Source of the DNA: an uncultured Aquimarina sp.
GTDB taxonomy: Bacteria > Bacteroidota > Bacteroidia > Flavobacteriales > Flavobacteriaceae
Direction of reading: 5' to 3'
Assembly: GCA_947498455.1 (NCBI GenBank)
Contig: CANMKK010000034.1
Coordinates: 1-62,632, forward strand
Length of the DNA: 62,632 nt
The notes under the pieces are model-generated. The model was given only the letters and a program-made list of their open reading frames with translations, had not been told where the DNA came from and did not search any database. How positions within the stretch are numbered: position 1 is the first letter of the stretch; the number at the start of each line of letters is the position of its first letter. The position numbers and the translations under genes are program-made. Below, piece by piece: positions 1 through 8,926 of the stretch.

Positions 1-176
1 CAGAAATGCCTGAAAACTATAAAGCAAAAATAATAAGAGGAATCAAAAAATACAAATCTTTAAAAGCGTTTGCCCTGAACATAAATCGTATTAAACCAAA
101 AATAACAATACTTCTCATGGATTACTGCGGGGACGAATTAACCAATAAATGGAATTACTTAATTAACCTTCTATAA
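1..176 (+). CDS. 3' end of an unrecognised gene (partial)
   Basis: Frame 3 of the plus strand is open from the window edge to a TAA at 174-176, giving a C-terminal tail of about 57 residues that includes MPENYKAKIIRG and ends NKWNYLINLL. It is lysine- and isoleucine-rich like the neighbouring polysaccharide genes, and it runs convergent to the operon that ends at 248. I recognise no family. It may be a real gene tail or a chance open frame; the 71-bp gap to the convergent gene fits a real 3' end. Confidence 0.45.
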   Translation, partial: EMPENYKAKIIRGIKKYKSLKAFALNINRIKPKITILLMDYCGDELTNKWNYLINLL

Positions 177-247
177 ATCCGTATTTTACCACAATGTTTT
201 CACTCATAATCTATTGATCATATTTTTGTCCTGTACCGTGTTATTTC

Positions 248-1648
248 CTATATTCCTCTAGAAAAAAGTATTGTTGTAACGGTCTTAAATAAAATTCTTA
301 TATCTAATGTAATTGATCTATTTTTAATATAATATAAATCATATTCCAATTTTTTTAATGAATCTTCTAGATTTTCTCCATATTTATATTTAACCTGTGC
401 CCAACCAGTTATGCCTGGTTTTATGACGTGTCTTACAGAATAAAAAGGATTCATTTCATCTAGTTGATCTACAAATACCTTTCTCTCTGGTCTGGGACCA
501 ATAAAGCTCATGTCTCCTTTAATGACAGATAATATTTGTGGTAATTCATCTATTCTAAATTTTCTCAAAACACCTCCAAAAAGTGTGATTCTTGAATCAT
601 TATTTGTCGCCATTTTAGCCCCTAGCTTCTCAGCATCCACTACCATCGATCTAAATTTATAGATTTTAAATTCTCTCCCCTTTTTACCTATTCTTTTCTG
701 AGTGTAAAAAAGAGGACCTTTATTAAAAAAAAGGTTTAAAATATAGACTAGAGGGATCATAATAGCGAGTGCTATTCCAACGAATACACAAAGAGAAATA
801 TCTATTATTTTAGTAAATAATTTTTGTATATAATGAGCTCTTTTGTTTTTTAAATGTAGAACCTCATAGAAATTATTACCTAATAAATTTAATGGTAGCG
901 CCTCATAGGTTGATTCATAAAAAGATGTATAAGTAAATACTTCCTTTCCAAAATACATACTTTTAGTTAAAAATTGCTCAACCTCTTTTGTAATTTCCTG
1001 ATAATTTTTAATTCTAATAATTACAGTGTCAATTTTATCAATTATGCCCATCAATCTTTTTGGGTTCTTAACAAAACTATCCTGATTTGTTGATATACTT
1101 AATTTTACTTTGAATCCATTAGAATTATTTTCTCCTTCAATATTAATTGTATTGTCAATTACATCATTTCTAAATGTATTCTCATAAAGAAAAATTGTTT
1201 TCTTTAAAAACGGTTGAGATATAAAAAACCTTGAACAAATTAACCTCCAAGCCGTCAAAGAAAAAGGCATTAATAATAAAAAAACAAATAAATAAGGTCT
1301 ACTAACTGTAGTATTTAAAAGCAAAATAGAAACAAAAAAAATACCAAAAGAATACAAAATACCAACTATAAGTGAAAGTCTAAAAATAGTAATGGGTTTC
1401 GAAGCTCTTTCTAGATTATAAATATCTATTATGTATGCAATTAGAGAAAAAAGCAATACTCCGATAACATAAATTATTATACCATGTTTTTGAAAATCAA
1501 AGGTTCCTTTAAGCGTTCGATTGGTAAGCAAGTATAAATAGAAAATTACTATTCCAATGTCTCCAATAAAAAGAAATAACTTTCTTTCAATTACACTTAA
1601 TGTAAAAGGTTTATTCATTATTAAAATTATATCGTCAAAGGTATTCAA
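248..1648 (-). CDS. WcaJ-type undecaprenyl-phosphate sugar-1-phosphate transferase
   Basis: A polyprenyl glycosylphosphotransferase, which begins repeat-unit assembly by moving a sugar-1-phosphate from a nucleotide sugar onto undecaprenyl phosphate at the inner membrane. The N-terminal ~150 residues carry hydrophobic segments and the middle is a weakly conserved Rossmann-like region. The C-terminal ~190 residues are the bacterial sugar transferase domain: a membrane segment near residue 290, then KIYKFRSM, RKFRIDELPQ, SFIGPRPER and KPGITGWAQV. Length (466 aa) is normal. The given start is TTG directly after the upstream stop; an ATG ten codons later (1618, MNKPFTL) is an equally good or better start. 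It is the last gene of the operon although its product acts first. Confidence 0.93.
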   Translation of the reverse strand: MNTFDDIILIMNKPFTLSVIERKLFLFIGDIGIVIFYLYLLTNRTLKGTFDFQKHGIIIYVIGVLLFSLIAYIIDIYNLERASKPITIFRLSLIVGILYSFGIFFVSILLLNTTVSRPYLFVFLLLMPFSLTAWRLICSRFFISQPFLKKTIFLYENTFRNDVIDNTINIEGENNSNGFKVKLSISTNQDSFVKNPKRLMGIIDKIDTVIIRIKNYQEITKEVEQFLTKSMYFGKEVFTYTSFYESTYEALPLNLLGNNFYEVLHLKNKRAHYIQKLFTKIIDISLCVFVGIALAIMIPLVYILNLFFNKGPLFYTQKRIGKKGREFKIYKFRSMVVDAEKLGAKMATNNDSRITLFGGVLRKFRIDELPQILSVIKGDMSFIGPRPERKVFVDQLDEMNPFYSVRHVIKPGITGWAQVKYKYGENLEDSLKKLEYDLYYIKNRSITLDIRILFKTVTTILFSRGI

Positions 1649-2467
1649 TTATTTCGAACGCATTCCTTTATCATAAACAATACTTAAGACTTTTTTAGGG
1701 AGTAACCTTAAAGGAACCCTAAAAAGTACAACCTGCAATAATTTGAAAAAGGATATAAAACCTAGTTTATTTAATTTTCTAAAAAAACGCAATTCTTTTT
1801 TAACATAACTCCAGCCATGTCTTCGTCCAATCATATCGTTTCCAACTCTAGCGAAAACTAGCGCCTCAGGCAAGTTGTGAAATTTTATTCCTTTTAACAT
1901 CATTCTTGACCAAAGATAGTAATCTTCAAAATAAGGCATATCTATATAATTTCCAACCTCGACAACTCTTTGTTTCCTAAAAACCACTGACATATGATTT
2001 AAAGCATTCCTTTTTTTATGAAACTTTAGTATTTGTTTGTTCAGCTCAGGCACTTTACGAGTCCCTGAAATCTTTTCTTTAGCTTCAGTGAATTCATAAA
2101 TCCAACTCCCAACAACATCAATATTGGGATGTGCCATCATATAAGATATTTGCTTTTCAAACCTATCCGTATGGCAAATATCATCGGTATCCATACGAGC
2201 AATTATATCATTGGAGCAAGCTTCAATACCAAAACTTAGAGCCTTACCTAGACCCACATTTTCTTTCAAAGAAACTATCTTAAATAATTTTGGGAATTTA
2301 ATAGTATATTCTTTTATTAAATCGTCTAACTCTTCTGTTAAAGGGCCATCTTTAACCAATACCACTTCTGTTGGTATTAAAGATTGGTTTAATACACTAT
2401 CAATAGCCTCCTTAAGAAATAAAGGGGTTTCTTTAAAATAAACTGACATTAATACTGAAAAGTTCAT
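1649..2467 (-). CDS. family 2 glycosyltransferase
   Basis: A GT-A fold glycosyltransferase, probably adding one sugar to the polysaccharide repeat unit on the cytoplasmic face. The start FSVLMSVYFKETP is the usual GT2 opening strand, followed by VVLVKDGP and NVGLGKALSFGI. The metal-binding motif is MDTDD near residue 93. FEDYYLWSRMMLKG near residue 180 is the family's later acidic motif. At 272 residues it is a single-domain enzyme with a basic, hydrophobic C-terminus that may touch the membrane. It abuts the sugar transferase downstream with no gap. Donor and acceptor cannot be read from sequence. Confidence 0.92.
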   Translation of the reverse strand: MNFSVLMSVYFKETPLFLKEAIDSVLNQSLIPTEVVLVKDGPLTEELDDLIKEYTIKFPKLFKIVSLKENVGLGKALSFGIEACSNDIIARMDTDDICHTDRFEKQISYMMAHPNIDVVGSWIYEFTEAKEKISGTRKVPELNKQILKFHKKRNALNHMSVVFRKQRVVEVGNYIDMPYFEDYYLWSRMMLKGIKFHNLPEALVFARVGNDMIGRRHGWSYVKKELRFFRKLNKLGFISFFKLLQVVLFRVPLRLLPKKVLSIVYDKGMRSK

Positions 2468-2497
2468 AGATTTAGTTTTTGATACTCTTAACCGCTA

Positions 2498-3757
2498 TTA
2501 AATCCGGTTTATTGGTGCAATTTTATAGAACAATAGAACATTAAAAAATGCAAAAAATATAACACCCTGCTGTCTGTTTAACAAAGATTCTGTTAGTCCA
2601 GAAAAAACAAAAAGAACCAAAAATGAAAAATAAATTATATTTTTATTAATAATCGAGACTCTAAAACAAAAGAACAAGAAAATAAAAATCAATAATAAAC
2701 CAAGCATTCCTAATAAAAGTGTCGCTTCTATATATATATTGTGGGCACTTCTGTTTTCTGAAACCTTTTTTAATTCTTTGTTATAAAAATTCCTATTATG
2801 TCCTAAATATGGTTTTTCCTTTATTAAATCTACTGCTTTACTCCATATAATTAATCGTTCATTACCAATATCTTTTTGATAATCATGATTCTTTGAATCA
2901 AAAATATTACCTATGGCATTGGTAATCCCATTAAACCTATTCTTAACAAAGGGTAGGTTAAACACCAAAAAAGCACAAGTAAAAAGCAGAATCAATAGAG
3001 GTATCAATATTTTTATTCTATTTCTAAAATTATACAATAAAATAACGGGTGTTAGAATTAAAAACACGATTAAAGCGTTTCTCGAACTACATAAAATACA
3101 GTACATTAAAATAGCAGAAAACATTAATAAATATCTTCTTTTGTTTGACTTTAAAAAAAGATATAATGAAATCACTCCTCCAAAAACACAGTACATCCCC
3201 ATGTAAATTGGACTAAATCCAATAGGCTTTAAAAGTTCTGTATATACATAATATGGCCAATTGATTAAATAACCTTTAGAGTAAAACCTTTGAGTCATTT
3301 CGGCTCCCCAAACACCATATAAAACTTTTTCATTAATAAATATATTTTTGTAGATAGCTATAAATATGCATAAGGTGAATGATATTAAAATCCCATAAAT
3401 AAAGTAGTGAAATATTTTTTTATACTCATTATTATTTATTTGAAAGCAGGAAAAAACTATTGGAAAAAAAAGTAAACTTGCTTTTTTAATAAAAAAAGAA
3501 GATCCTGAAAATGACAAATCATTTAATAAAAAATAAAATAAATAAATGAAAAATGGTATCGAAAGAATTATCGTTGTTTTAATTTCTTTTTTTGAAAAAT
3601 ATCGTTTTCTAAAAAAGAAACTTATCATAAAAAATACGATGAGTCCAATGCTCAAAATTGAAGTCATTAACTGATTTAAAGGAATCGTAATTGCAATTCC
3701 TAACACAAGAAAACTAAAAACTTTCCTGTTATCAATGAGTTGAAGTAACATTTTCAT
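2498..3757 (-). CDS. Wzy/WaaL-like O-antigen polymerase or ligase
   Basis: A polytopic inner-membrane protein of 419 residues with about ten hydrophobic segments. A large periplasmic loop sits near residues 270-330 and contains KPYLGHNRNFYN and the SAHNIYIEATLLLG signature of the O-antigen ligase family. Members either polymerise lipid-linked repeat units (Wzy) or transfer the finished chain to an acceptor (WaaL); sequence alone does not separate them. The downstream MLLQLID start could begin at either of the two methionines of MKMLLQ. It overlaps the 3' end of the upstream GT4 gene by 26 bp, so translation is probably coupled. A second such protein lies at 4744. Confidence 0.85.
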   Translation of the reverse strand: MKMLLQLIDNRKVFSFLVLGIAITIPLNQLMTSILSIGLIVFFMISFFFRKRYFSKKEIKTTIILSIPFFIYLFYFLLNDLSFSGSSFFIKKASLLFFPIVFSCFQINNNEYKKIFHYFIYGILISFTLCIFIAIYKNIFINEKVLYGVWGAEMTQRFYSKGYLINWPYYVYTELLKPIGFSPIYMGMYCVFGGVISLYLFLKSNKRRYLLMFSAILMYCILCSSRNALIVFLILTPVILLYNFRNRIKILIPLLILLFTCAFLVFNLPFVKNRFNGITNAIGNIFDSKNHDYQKDIGNERLIIWSKAVDLIKEKPYLGHNRNFYNKELKKVSENRSAHNIYIEATLLLGMLGLLLIFIFLFFCFRVSIINKNIIYFSFLVLFVFSGLTESLLNRQQGVIFFAFFNVLLFYKIAPINRI

Positions 3758-4778
3758 ATAAGTTCAAATAACGTTGAGACATCAATTTTGATGTAAAATT
3801 ATTTAAGAATTTTGTTCTAAATCGTTTAGAATACTTATCTCTATTTTCTAAGGTATGTTTAATTGCTTTTTCTAGTGATTCCTTGTTTTCTAAAATAAAA
3901 AAAGAAACTTCATCTTCTGTAAACTCATAAGTAAATTGAGGTAAATCAGAACATACTGCTGGGCATCCCATTGCTGAGGCTTCTATTAACGAAAGAGGAA
4001 AACCTTCAGATCTTGATAGCATTAAGAAAACATCAAAATATTTAAAATATCTATGTCCAGATGAACGGTATCCTAAGAAACTAATGTTTTCCAGATTTCT
4101 TAGATTTTTTAACTTTATCAAAGATTCTTTTTCCTTTCCCTCACCGATGATTATTAAATGCCAATTAGGGTTTTTAGATAATAGAGGTATTATTTGATCT
4201 ATACCCTTACGTTTTGTTATAGCACATACTACACCCAATATCTTCTTATTATTAAGGCATATGTTCTCAAAAAGTTCTATGTCATTATGAGGGATATCTT
4301 CAGATTCAGAGATTGATCTCCCATTAGGAATTACAGTTATACCTCCATTATTAAGTTTTTTAGTATAGTATTCATTCATATGGTTGGATAGAACAACTTT
4401 ATTATCTGCAGAATCTATGAGTTTCAACCAAATTGGAGAAAAAATCGCTGAAACCATTCTGTTATACTGATAACTAAAATCCTCCTTTACATAACAATGT
4501 ATAGTGGTAATGTGTTTTCTAATATGTTTTCTATATATATATGCATACAAATCCGGTCTTAAACCATGAGTATGTACTACATCAAATTGATCAAAATCAA
4601 TTTTAGTAAATAAACTGATCTTTTCACATCTACATTTGAATGATAGTTCTTTTTTATCGTCTAAATAAAACACAACAGATTCATCGACAACTTTTAGTGG
4701 TAGATTTTCAATAATGTCCTGTACCACCCTAATGGGGCCCATACTAAGCAATGATGGGACTATGAATGCTATCTTCAT
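3732..4778 (-). CDS. family 4 glycosyltransferase
   Basis: A GT-B retaining glycosyltransferase of 348 residues. MKIAFIVPSLLSMGPIRVVQDI is the N-terminal glycine-containing loop, here truncated in wording to its first part (MKIAFIVPSL). The N-domain contains DVVHTHGLRPDLYAY. The C-domain begins VVCAITKRKGIDQIIPLL, and the donor-binding EX7E motif is SEGFPLSLIEASAMGCP near residues 255-272. It probably extends the repeat unit. It overlaps both neighbours (26 bp downstream, 35 bp upstream), typical of this tightly packed operon. The linkage and sugar are unknown. Confidence 0.92.
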   Translation of the reverse strand: MKIAFIVPSLLSMGPIRVVQDIIENLPLKVVDESVVFYLDDKKELSFKCRCEKISLFTKIDFDQFDVVHTHGLRPDLYAYIYRKHIRKHITTIHCYVKEDFSYQYNRMVSAIFSPIWLKLIDSADNKVVLSNHMNEYYTKKLNNGGITVIPNGRSISESEDIPHNDIELFENICLNNKKILGVVCAITKRKGIDQIIPLLSKNPNWHLIIIGEGKEKESLIKLKNLRNLENISFLGYRSSGHRYFKYFDVFLMLSRSEGFPLSLIEASAMGCPAVCSDLPQFTYEFTEDEVSFFILENKESLEKAIKHTLENRDKYSKRFRTKFLNNFTSKLMSQRYLNLYENVTSTH

Positions 4779-6009
4779 CTTTAATCAAATTTCTATTATA
4801 AAGCACAAAAAATGTAATACACAAAAAGGACGAGGGGTAATACATAATATTACTCAACAACATCAACTTTATAGTGAATAAAAAATATACAAATAAAGAT
4901 CCTCTTTTGTTTGATTTTATAAACCAATATAGAATAAAACCAAAAAGGATTATTGAAAGAAATCCAAACTCCGCTATCGTGTAAATATACCAATTATGAG
5001 GATAATTATGATATCTTTCTTTTTGCTGATTATAATTCCAATAATATGGTTTAAAAAGAAATATACCATGACCTATTCCTAGATGTTCTTTGGAAAACTT
5101 TAAACCATTCTCAAAGGTTTGAAATCTCAGATTTGTACTGTGTGATGCCTCAAACTTTAGTCTCTCATTATTTCCTAAAAGCCTAACCAATAGCGTAACG
5201 TTTTTGCCTACATTCATATTATCAACGTAAACTTTTAAAACCAAAATTGAAAACAAAGTAAAAAATGCTATACCAATTATTTTTTTTAGCGATAACTTTG
5301 AAAACCCAATTTTTAAAATTATAAAACCAAACATAACTAAACCTAATCTAGAACCTGAAAGGTTTATCAATACTCCTATTGCGGTTAAAAAATATAAATC
5401 AAGAATACTATATCTTTCTTTAAATTTATTCACCTTGTATATACCATAAAAAATACATAATGAAGCTGCATATGTATTTGGATCTAACCAAGTCCCTCCT
5501 ACTCTAAACTTAGACTCGGACATTATACCTAAATGCTCACCTCCTACACTTAAAACAAGATCATTAAATTCTTGAGGATATATATATTGAATAAAACCAA
5601 GGATTATCGCAACATTTAGAGAATAAAAAACAAGTTTTTTTAAAAAAAAGATCGATTTGATTTTTTCAGAGTATACTATTATGGTATTAAAATAAATTAG
5701 ATAAGGGATTATTCTAAAAAAATCATCGAAAACGACATAATCAAAATACTTATTGTCAAAAAATCTACATAAAAAAATAATAGAAAATAACAACACTAAG
5801 ATATAGAATAAATTCAGGCTATTATTTATAATAGTTTTAGTAGCTGGTCTTTTTAATATTAAGAAGATGTTTAAGATTATTAAGCAAATAAGAAAAGGTT
5901 TCCCAAGAAATACATAAAGATTATTCAATAAAATTACTCCTATAACAAGAAGGGTTTTTGTTAAACTAAATTTCATCAAAAAAATCTTTAACCCAATTAT
6001 TAATTTCAT
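4744..6009 (-). CDS. O-antigen polymerase-like membrane protein
   Basis: A 421-residue polytopic membrane protein with about eleven hydrophobic segments. The motif LSGSRLGLVMFG near residue 215 and a periplasmic stretch ending HNYPHNWYIYTIAEFG near residue 345 match the Wzy/O-antigen ligase superfamily, where the second His-Asn pair precedes a membrane helix. It is a paralogue in fold, not close in sequence, of the protein at 2498, so one may be the polymerase and the other a ligase or second polymerase. It overlaps the upstream gene by 44 bp; an internal ATG at 5976 would cut this to 11 bp, but GAGAAG just before the ATG at 6009 supports the longer form. Confidence 0.8.
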   Translation of the reverse strand: MKLIIGLKIFLMKFSLTKTLLVIGVILLNNLYVFLGKPFLICLIILNIFLILKRPATKTIINNSLNLFYILVLLFSIIFLCRFFDNKYFDYVVFDDFFRIIPYLIYFNTIIVYSEKIKSIFFLKKLVFYSLNVAIILGFIQYIYPQEFNDLVLSVGGEHLGIMSESKFRVGGTWLDPNTYAASLCIFYGIYKVNKFKERYSILDLYFLTAIGVLINLSGSRLGLVMFGFIILKIGFSKLSLKKIIGIAFFTLFSILVLKVYVDNMNVGKNVTLLVRLLGNNERLKFEASHSTNLRFQTFENGLKFSKEHLGIGHGIFLFKPYYWNYNQQKERYHNYPHNWYIYTIAEFGFLSIILFGFILYWFIKSNKRGSLFVYFLFTIKLMLLSNIMYYPSSFLCITFFVLYNRNLIKDEDSIHSPIIA

Positions 6010-6952
6010 ACTTCTCTATCACCTCAGATTCTTCAAATTCACTACTAAAAAAGTCTATTGATATATCAATATTTGTAGGATCTATTAAAGCAATGTTATT
6101 AGGATTATAAATTTCTTCTTTCAAAATATTTCGATTAGTTGTGATCAACTTCTTACCATTTCCTAAAGTCTCAAATGTTCTCATAGTTAAACCATCTTGA
6201 ATACTATTGTTAACATCTAACACTGCTTTTGACCGAATTAAACTATTTAAAAATTCTTGATAGGGAACTAACTCAAATCGAAAATCATTTCTTACTGCTT
6301 TACGATATTGTTCAATTCTAAAAATTTTCTTTTTAAAAAAACTAATTTTTGACGTAATCAAATAACATTTAAATTTTAAATTATTGTTTTTACAGAATTT
6401 ATTTACTTTACTAACTACTTCAAATCTATTGCTATGGTCAGTACCTAAAAACAAAATATCATACTCCTGTTTTAAATTTATATGATTAACTTCTTTATTG
6501 TTTATATAAAACAATGGCTTATATTTTAGTTTTTTATTCTCCTTACAATCAATAGGGTCAAATGAAAAAGACTTATCAAAAAAATCAAAAATATCCTTGC
6601 TATTTGGATTTTCTTTAAAAGAATCCCAATTATAAAAAATCGACTTAATTCTTGGGTTCTTTTTCTTTACGTATTCTAAAATATTGTTACTGATCTGCTC
6701 TCCTCGTATGACAAAAAAATAATCATACTCAACGTTTTTTTCTGAGAACAATTCTTTTATTCTTTTAAATAGTATTCTATTAACATAAATTTTTAAAAGA
6801 ATCTTTGAAAGGTACTTTAATGAGTTAAAAGTAAATGTATAATGACATTCTGGAATGTAATCTACTTCGTAGCCATAATTATTCTTTATAGCATTAGATA
6901 TCGCTTCAGAATATTTATGAAAAGGTGGACTGATAAAAAGTACTTTCTTCAA
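5966..6952 (-). CDS. GT-B type glycosyltransferase (CgeB/LPS biosynthesis-like)
   Basis: A 328-residue protein with the look of the lipopolysaccharide-biosynthesis/CgeB-like glycosyltransferases. The N-domain opens KKVLFISPPFHKYSEAI. In the middle, FYNWDSFKENP and FDFFDKSFSFDPID resemble the family's Asp-rich strand. The C-domain has YDILFLGTDHSNR and the donor-site segment DGLTMRTFETLGNGKKLITT near residues 258-277, in which the Glu is the likely nucleotide-sugar contact. No membrane segment is seen. It sits between the duplicated lipoprotein gene (12 bp upstream) and the Wzy-like gene it overlaps. Sugar specificity is unknown. Confidence 0.82.
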   Translation of the reverse strand: MKKVLFISPPFHKYSEAISNAIKNNYGYEVDYIPECHYTFTFNSLKYLSKILLKIYVNRILFKRIKELFSEKNVEYDYFFVIRGEQISNNILEYVKKKNPRIKSIFYNWDSFKENPNSKDIFDFFDKSFSFDPIDCKENKKLKYKPLFYINNKEVNHINLKQEYDILFLGTDHSNRFEVVSKVNKFCKNNNLKFKCYLITSKISFFKKKIFRIEQYRKAVRNDFRFELVPYQEFLNSLIRSKAVLDVNNSIQDGLTMRTFETLGNGKKLITTNRNILKEEIYNPNNIALIDPTNIDISIDFFSSEFEESEVIEKYEINNWVKDFFDEI

Positions 6953-6964
6953 TATCTTAAATTT

Positions 6965-7780
6965 TTAATCCAAAAATATAAATTGATCCCATTCAGTTGT
7001 TTTGGTTCTTTGATTCCACTGTCTAATATTAATCTTTCTAACACTAAAACTAGTAGGCATCTCGTATACATAATAATAATAATCCTTATAGTGATAATTT
7101 TTATCCAAAAGAATTTTATCTACCTTATAACCTTTACTTAAACCCTCTGAAGGTAAATCTTCAGGATCCAAAGGAAATAAATTAACATATATTGGCAAAT
7201 CTATATTAGCTCTTTTTTTGGCTTTAATAATCAAAATATTTTGGTCTTCCTCATAATTCAATGAGTAGTTCTTGTCGTTCCATTCATCCTCAACCAAATC
7301 TAGAGTTGTAAGATATTTGGATTGTTCCGGAATAAGATATTGATCCCAAATACTTAATTTGCTATCAGGGTCCCAACTTCTTACATGAATTTTATTAAGA
7401 TTTTCAAAATCAGTTTTAATATTCTTTATTAAATAATAATACCCTTTAAATTCTTTTTTATCAGTCCATTTGAAATTTTGAGTTTTTTTTTGATTCTCTT
7501 TATCAAATAAATAAATAAAAAACGTTTTGTCTAAATCTGCATTTTTAGTACTTTTTAAAACCATTTGATTATAGTCCCAATCCAAAAAAATCGAAATTCC
7601 TTTTAGCTCTTTTATAGCTTTTGGAAATCTTTTAATTGCTGTTAACTCTTCTTTAGTAAATATCTTTGACTCTTCTTTTTTAACAACACTATCAACTTCT
7701 ACCTTATCTGTTTTTTGATCATTTTTACAAGATGTTACAACAAGAAACATCATTAATATTGCAATTATACTTTGTTTCAT
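6965..7780 (-). CDS. lipoprotein with two homologous halves, function unknown
   Basis: A 271-residue predicted lipoprotein: a short hydrophobic signal (MKQSIIAILMMFLVV) ends in the lipobox VTSC, so Cys18 should be lipidated. I recognise no family. The mature part appears to be two copies of one ~75-100 residue domain: the first contains FFIYLFDKEN, GYYYLIKNI and IHVRSWDPDSKLSIWDQYLI, and the second contains IYVNLFPLDP, YYYYVYEMP and INIRQWNQRTKTTEWDQFIF. The conserved R-x-W-(13)-WDQ core suggests a beta-rich fold. Lying inside the polysaccharide operon, 6 bp below the epimerase gene, it could help surface display or bind the glycan; this is inference. Confidence 0.75.
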   Translation of the reverse strand: MKQSIIAILMMFLVVTSCKNDQKTDKVEVDSVVKKEESKIFTKEELTAIKRFPKAIKELKGISIFLDWDYNQMVLKSTKNADLDKTFFIYLFDKENQKKTQNFKWTDKKEFKGYYYLIKNIKTDFENLNKIHVRSWDPDSKLSIWDQYLIPEQSKYLTTLDLVEDEWNDKNYSLNYEEDQNILIIKAKKRANIDLPIYVNLFPLDPEDLPSEGLSKGYKVDKILLDKNYHYKDYYYYVYEMPTSFSVRKINIRQWNQRTKTTEWDQFIFLD

Positions 7781-7786
7781 TATGTA

Positions 7787-8926
7787 TTATTTAAATAGTC
7801 CTTTATTCTTCATTTCATTTATAGAAGATTCGTATTTATCTTCTCCTAACTCTTGTGTTAGTACCCATTTAGTAAACCTTTTAATACCTTCATTAAAATC
7901 TATTTTTGGTATAAACCCTAACTCTTCTGTTATTTTTGATAAATCTGCGTAATTATGCCTTATATCCCCAATTCTAAACTTTCCGGTAACTTCAATTGGA
8001 ACATTTATCTTATAATTCTCACATAGTTTATTAGCAACTGTTAAAACATCAGTTGCCTCTCCAGTTCCTACATTATATACTTGTTCATTGGCTTCATCTC
8101 TTTCTATACCTAAAATTGTAGCATGTATCACATCATCAATAAAAACAAAATCTCTACTTTCAGAACCATCTTCAAAAATATTTATTTTATTTCCATTCCT
8201 TATTTGGGTTGAAAAAATAGACAAGATACCTGTATATGGGTTTTTAAGAGACTGACCTGGTCCATATACATTTTGATATCTAAACGCTACCGGATGAATC
8301 CCTATTGAAGGACAAACGGTCATTACCATCTGTTCTTGATTTTGTTTAGTAATACCATATACAGATGAGGGGTGGATTTTTGAATCTTCATCAGTAGCTA
8401 ATAACGTTAATTCAGAGTCATCTTTATATTTAACCTTAAAATCTCCTAATAACATATCTTCAGAGATCCTATGTTTTGGATAAACTTCACCATATTTTTT
8501 AGAAATATACTTTCCCTCCCCATAAATTGCTCTAGAAGATGCCACAACTACTTTAGATACACTGTGATTTTCATTCACCAATACATCTAATAATAATGCT
8601 GTTCCGCTAACATTTACATCAGCATATCGCTTTACTTCATACATAGATTGCCCTGTTCCGGTTTCAGCTGCAAAATGTACAATAACATCGACACCCTCAA
8701 TAGCTTTTTTTAAAAGATCTTTATCTAAAATATCTCCCTTATAAAAATTGACCTTTTCTTTAATAGATTTGTATAAATCAGAATCTTCCTCAGGGTTTTC
8801 TCCGTGTATTTGTTTAGAAAGGTTATCGATAACACTCACTTCATATCCCCTATCTATAAGTTTTATAGAAAGATTGGAGCCTATAAAACCAGCTCCGCCA
8901 GTTATTAATACTTTTTTATTCTTCAT
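7787..8926 (-). CDS. NAD-dependent sugar epimerase/dehydratase (extended SDR)
   Basis: A nucleotide-sugar epimerase/dehydratase of the extended short-chain dehydrogenase family, related to UDP-glucose 4-epimerase. It has the NAD loop VLITGGAGFIGSN, VIVHFAAETGTG, VVASSRAIYGEG and the catalytic YGITK, with a substrate-domain signature YNVGTGEATDVLTVAN. A long insert between the Ser and Tyr sites (about residues 145-190) is unusual and might be a substrate lid. I chose the ATG at 8926 (MKNKKVLI), because GGAG lies six bases before it; the longer ATG at 8938 adds MEIF and would bury that site. The 5' end overlaps the acyltransferase gene. The exact substrate is unknown. Confidence 0.88.
   Translation of the reverse strand: MKNKKVLITGGAGFIGSNLSIKLIDRGYEVSVIDNLSKQIHGENPEEDSDLYKSIKEKVNFYKGDILDKDLLKKAIEGVDVIVHFAAETGTGQSMYEVKRYADVNVSGTALLLDVLVNENHSVSKVVVASSRAIYGEGKYISKKYGEVYPKHRISEDMLLGDFKVKYKDDSELTLLATDEDSKIHPSSVYGITKQNQEQMVMTVCPSIGIHPVAFRYQNVYGPGQSLKNPYTGILSIFSTQIRNGNKINIFEDGSESRDFVFIDDVIHATILGIERDEANEQVYNVGTGEATDVLTVANKLCENYKINVPIEVTGKFRIGDIRHNYADLSKITEELGFIPKIDFNEGIKRFTKWVLTQELGEDKYESSINEMKNKGLFK

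Noticed and set aside
6842..7141. 99-codon plus-strand frame across two genes
   Set aside because: It spans the ends of the glycosyltransferase and lipoprotein genes on the other strand and has low-complexity content.
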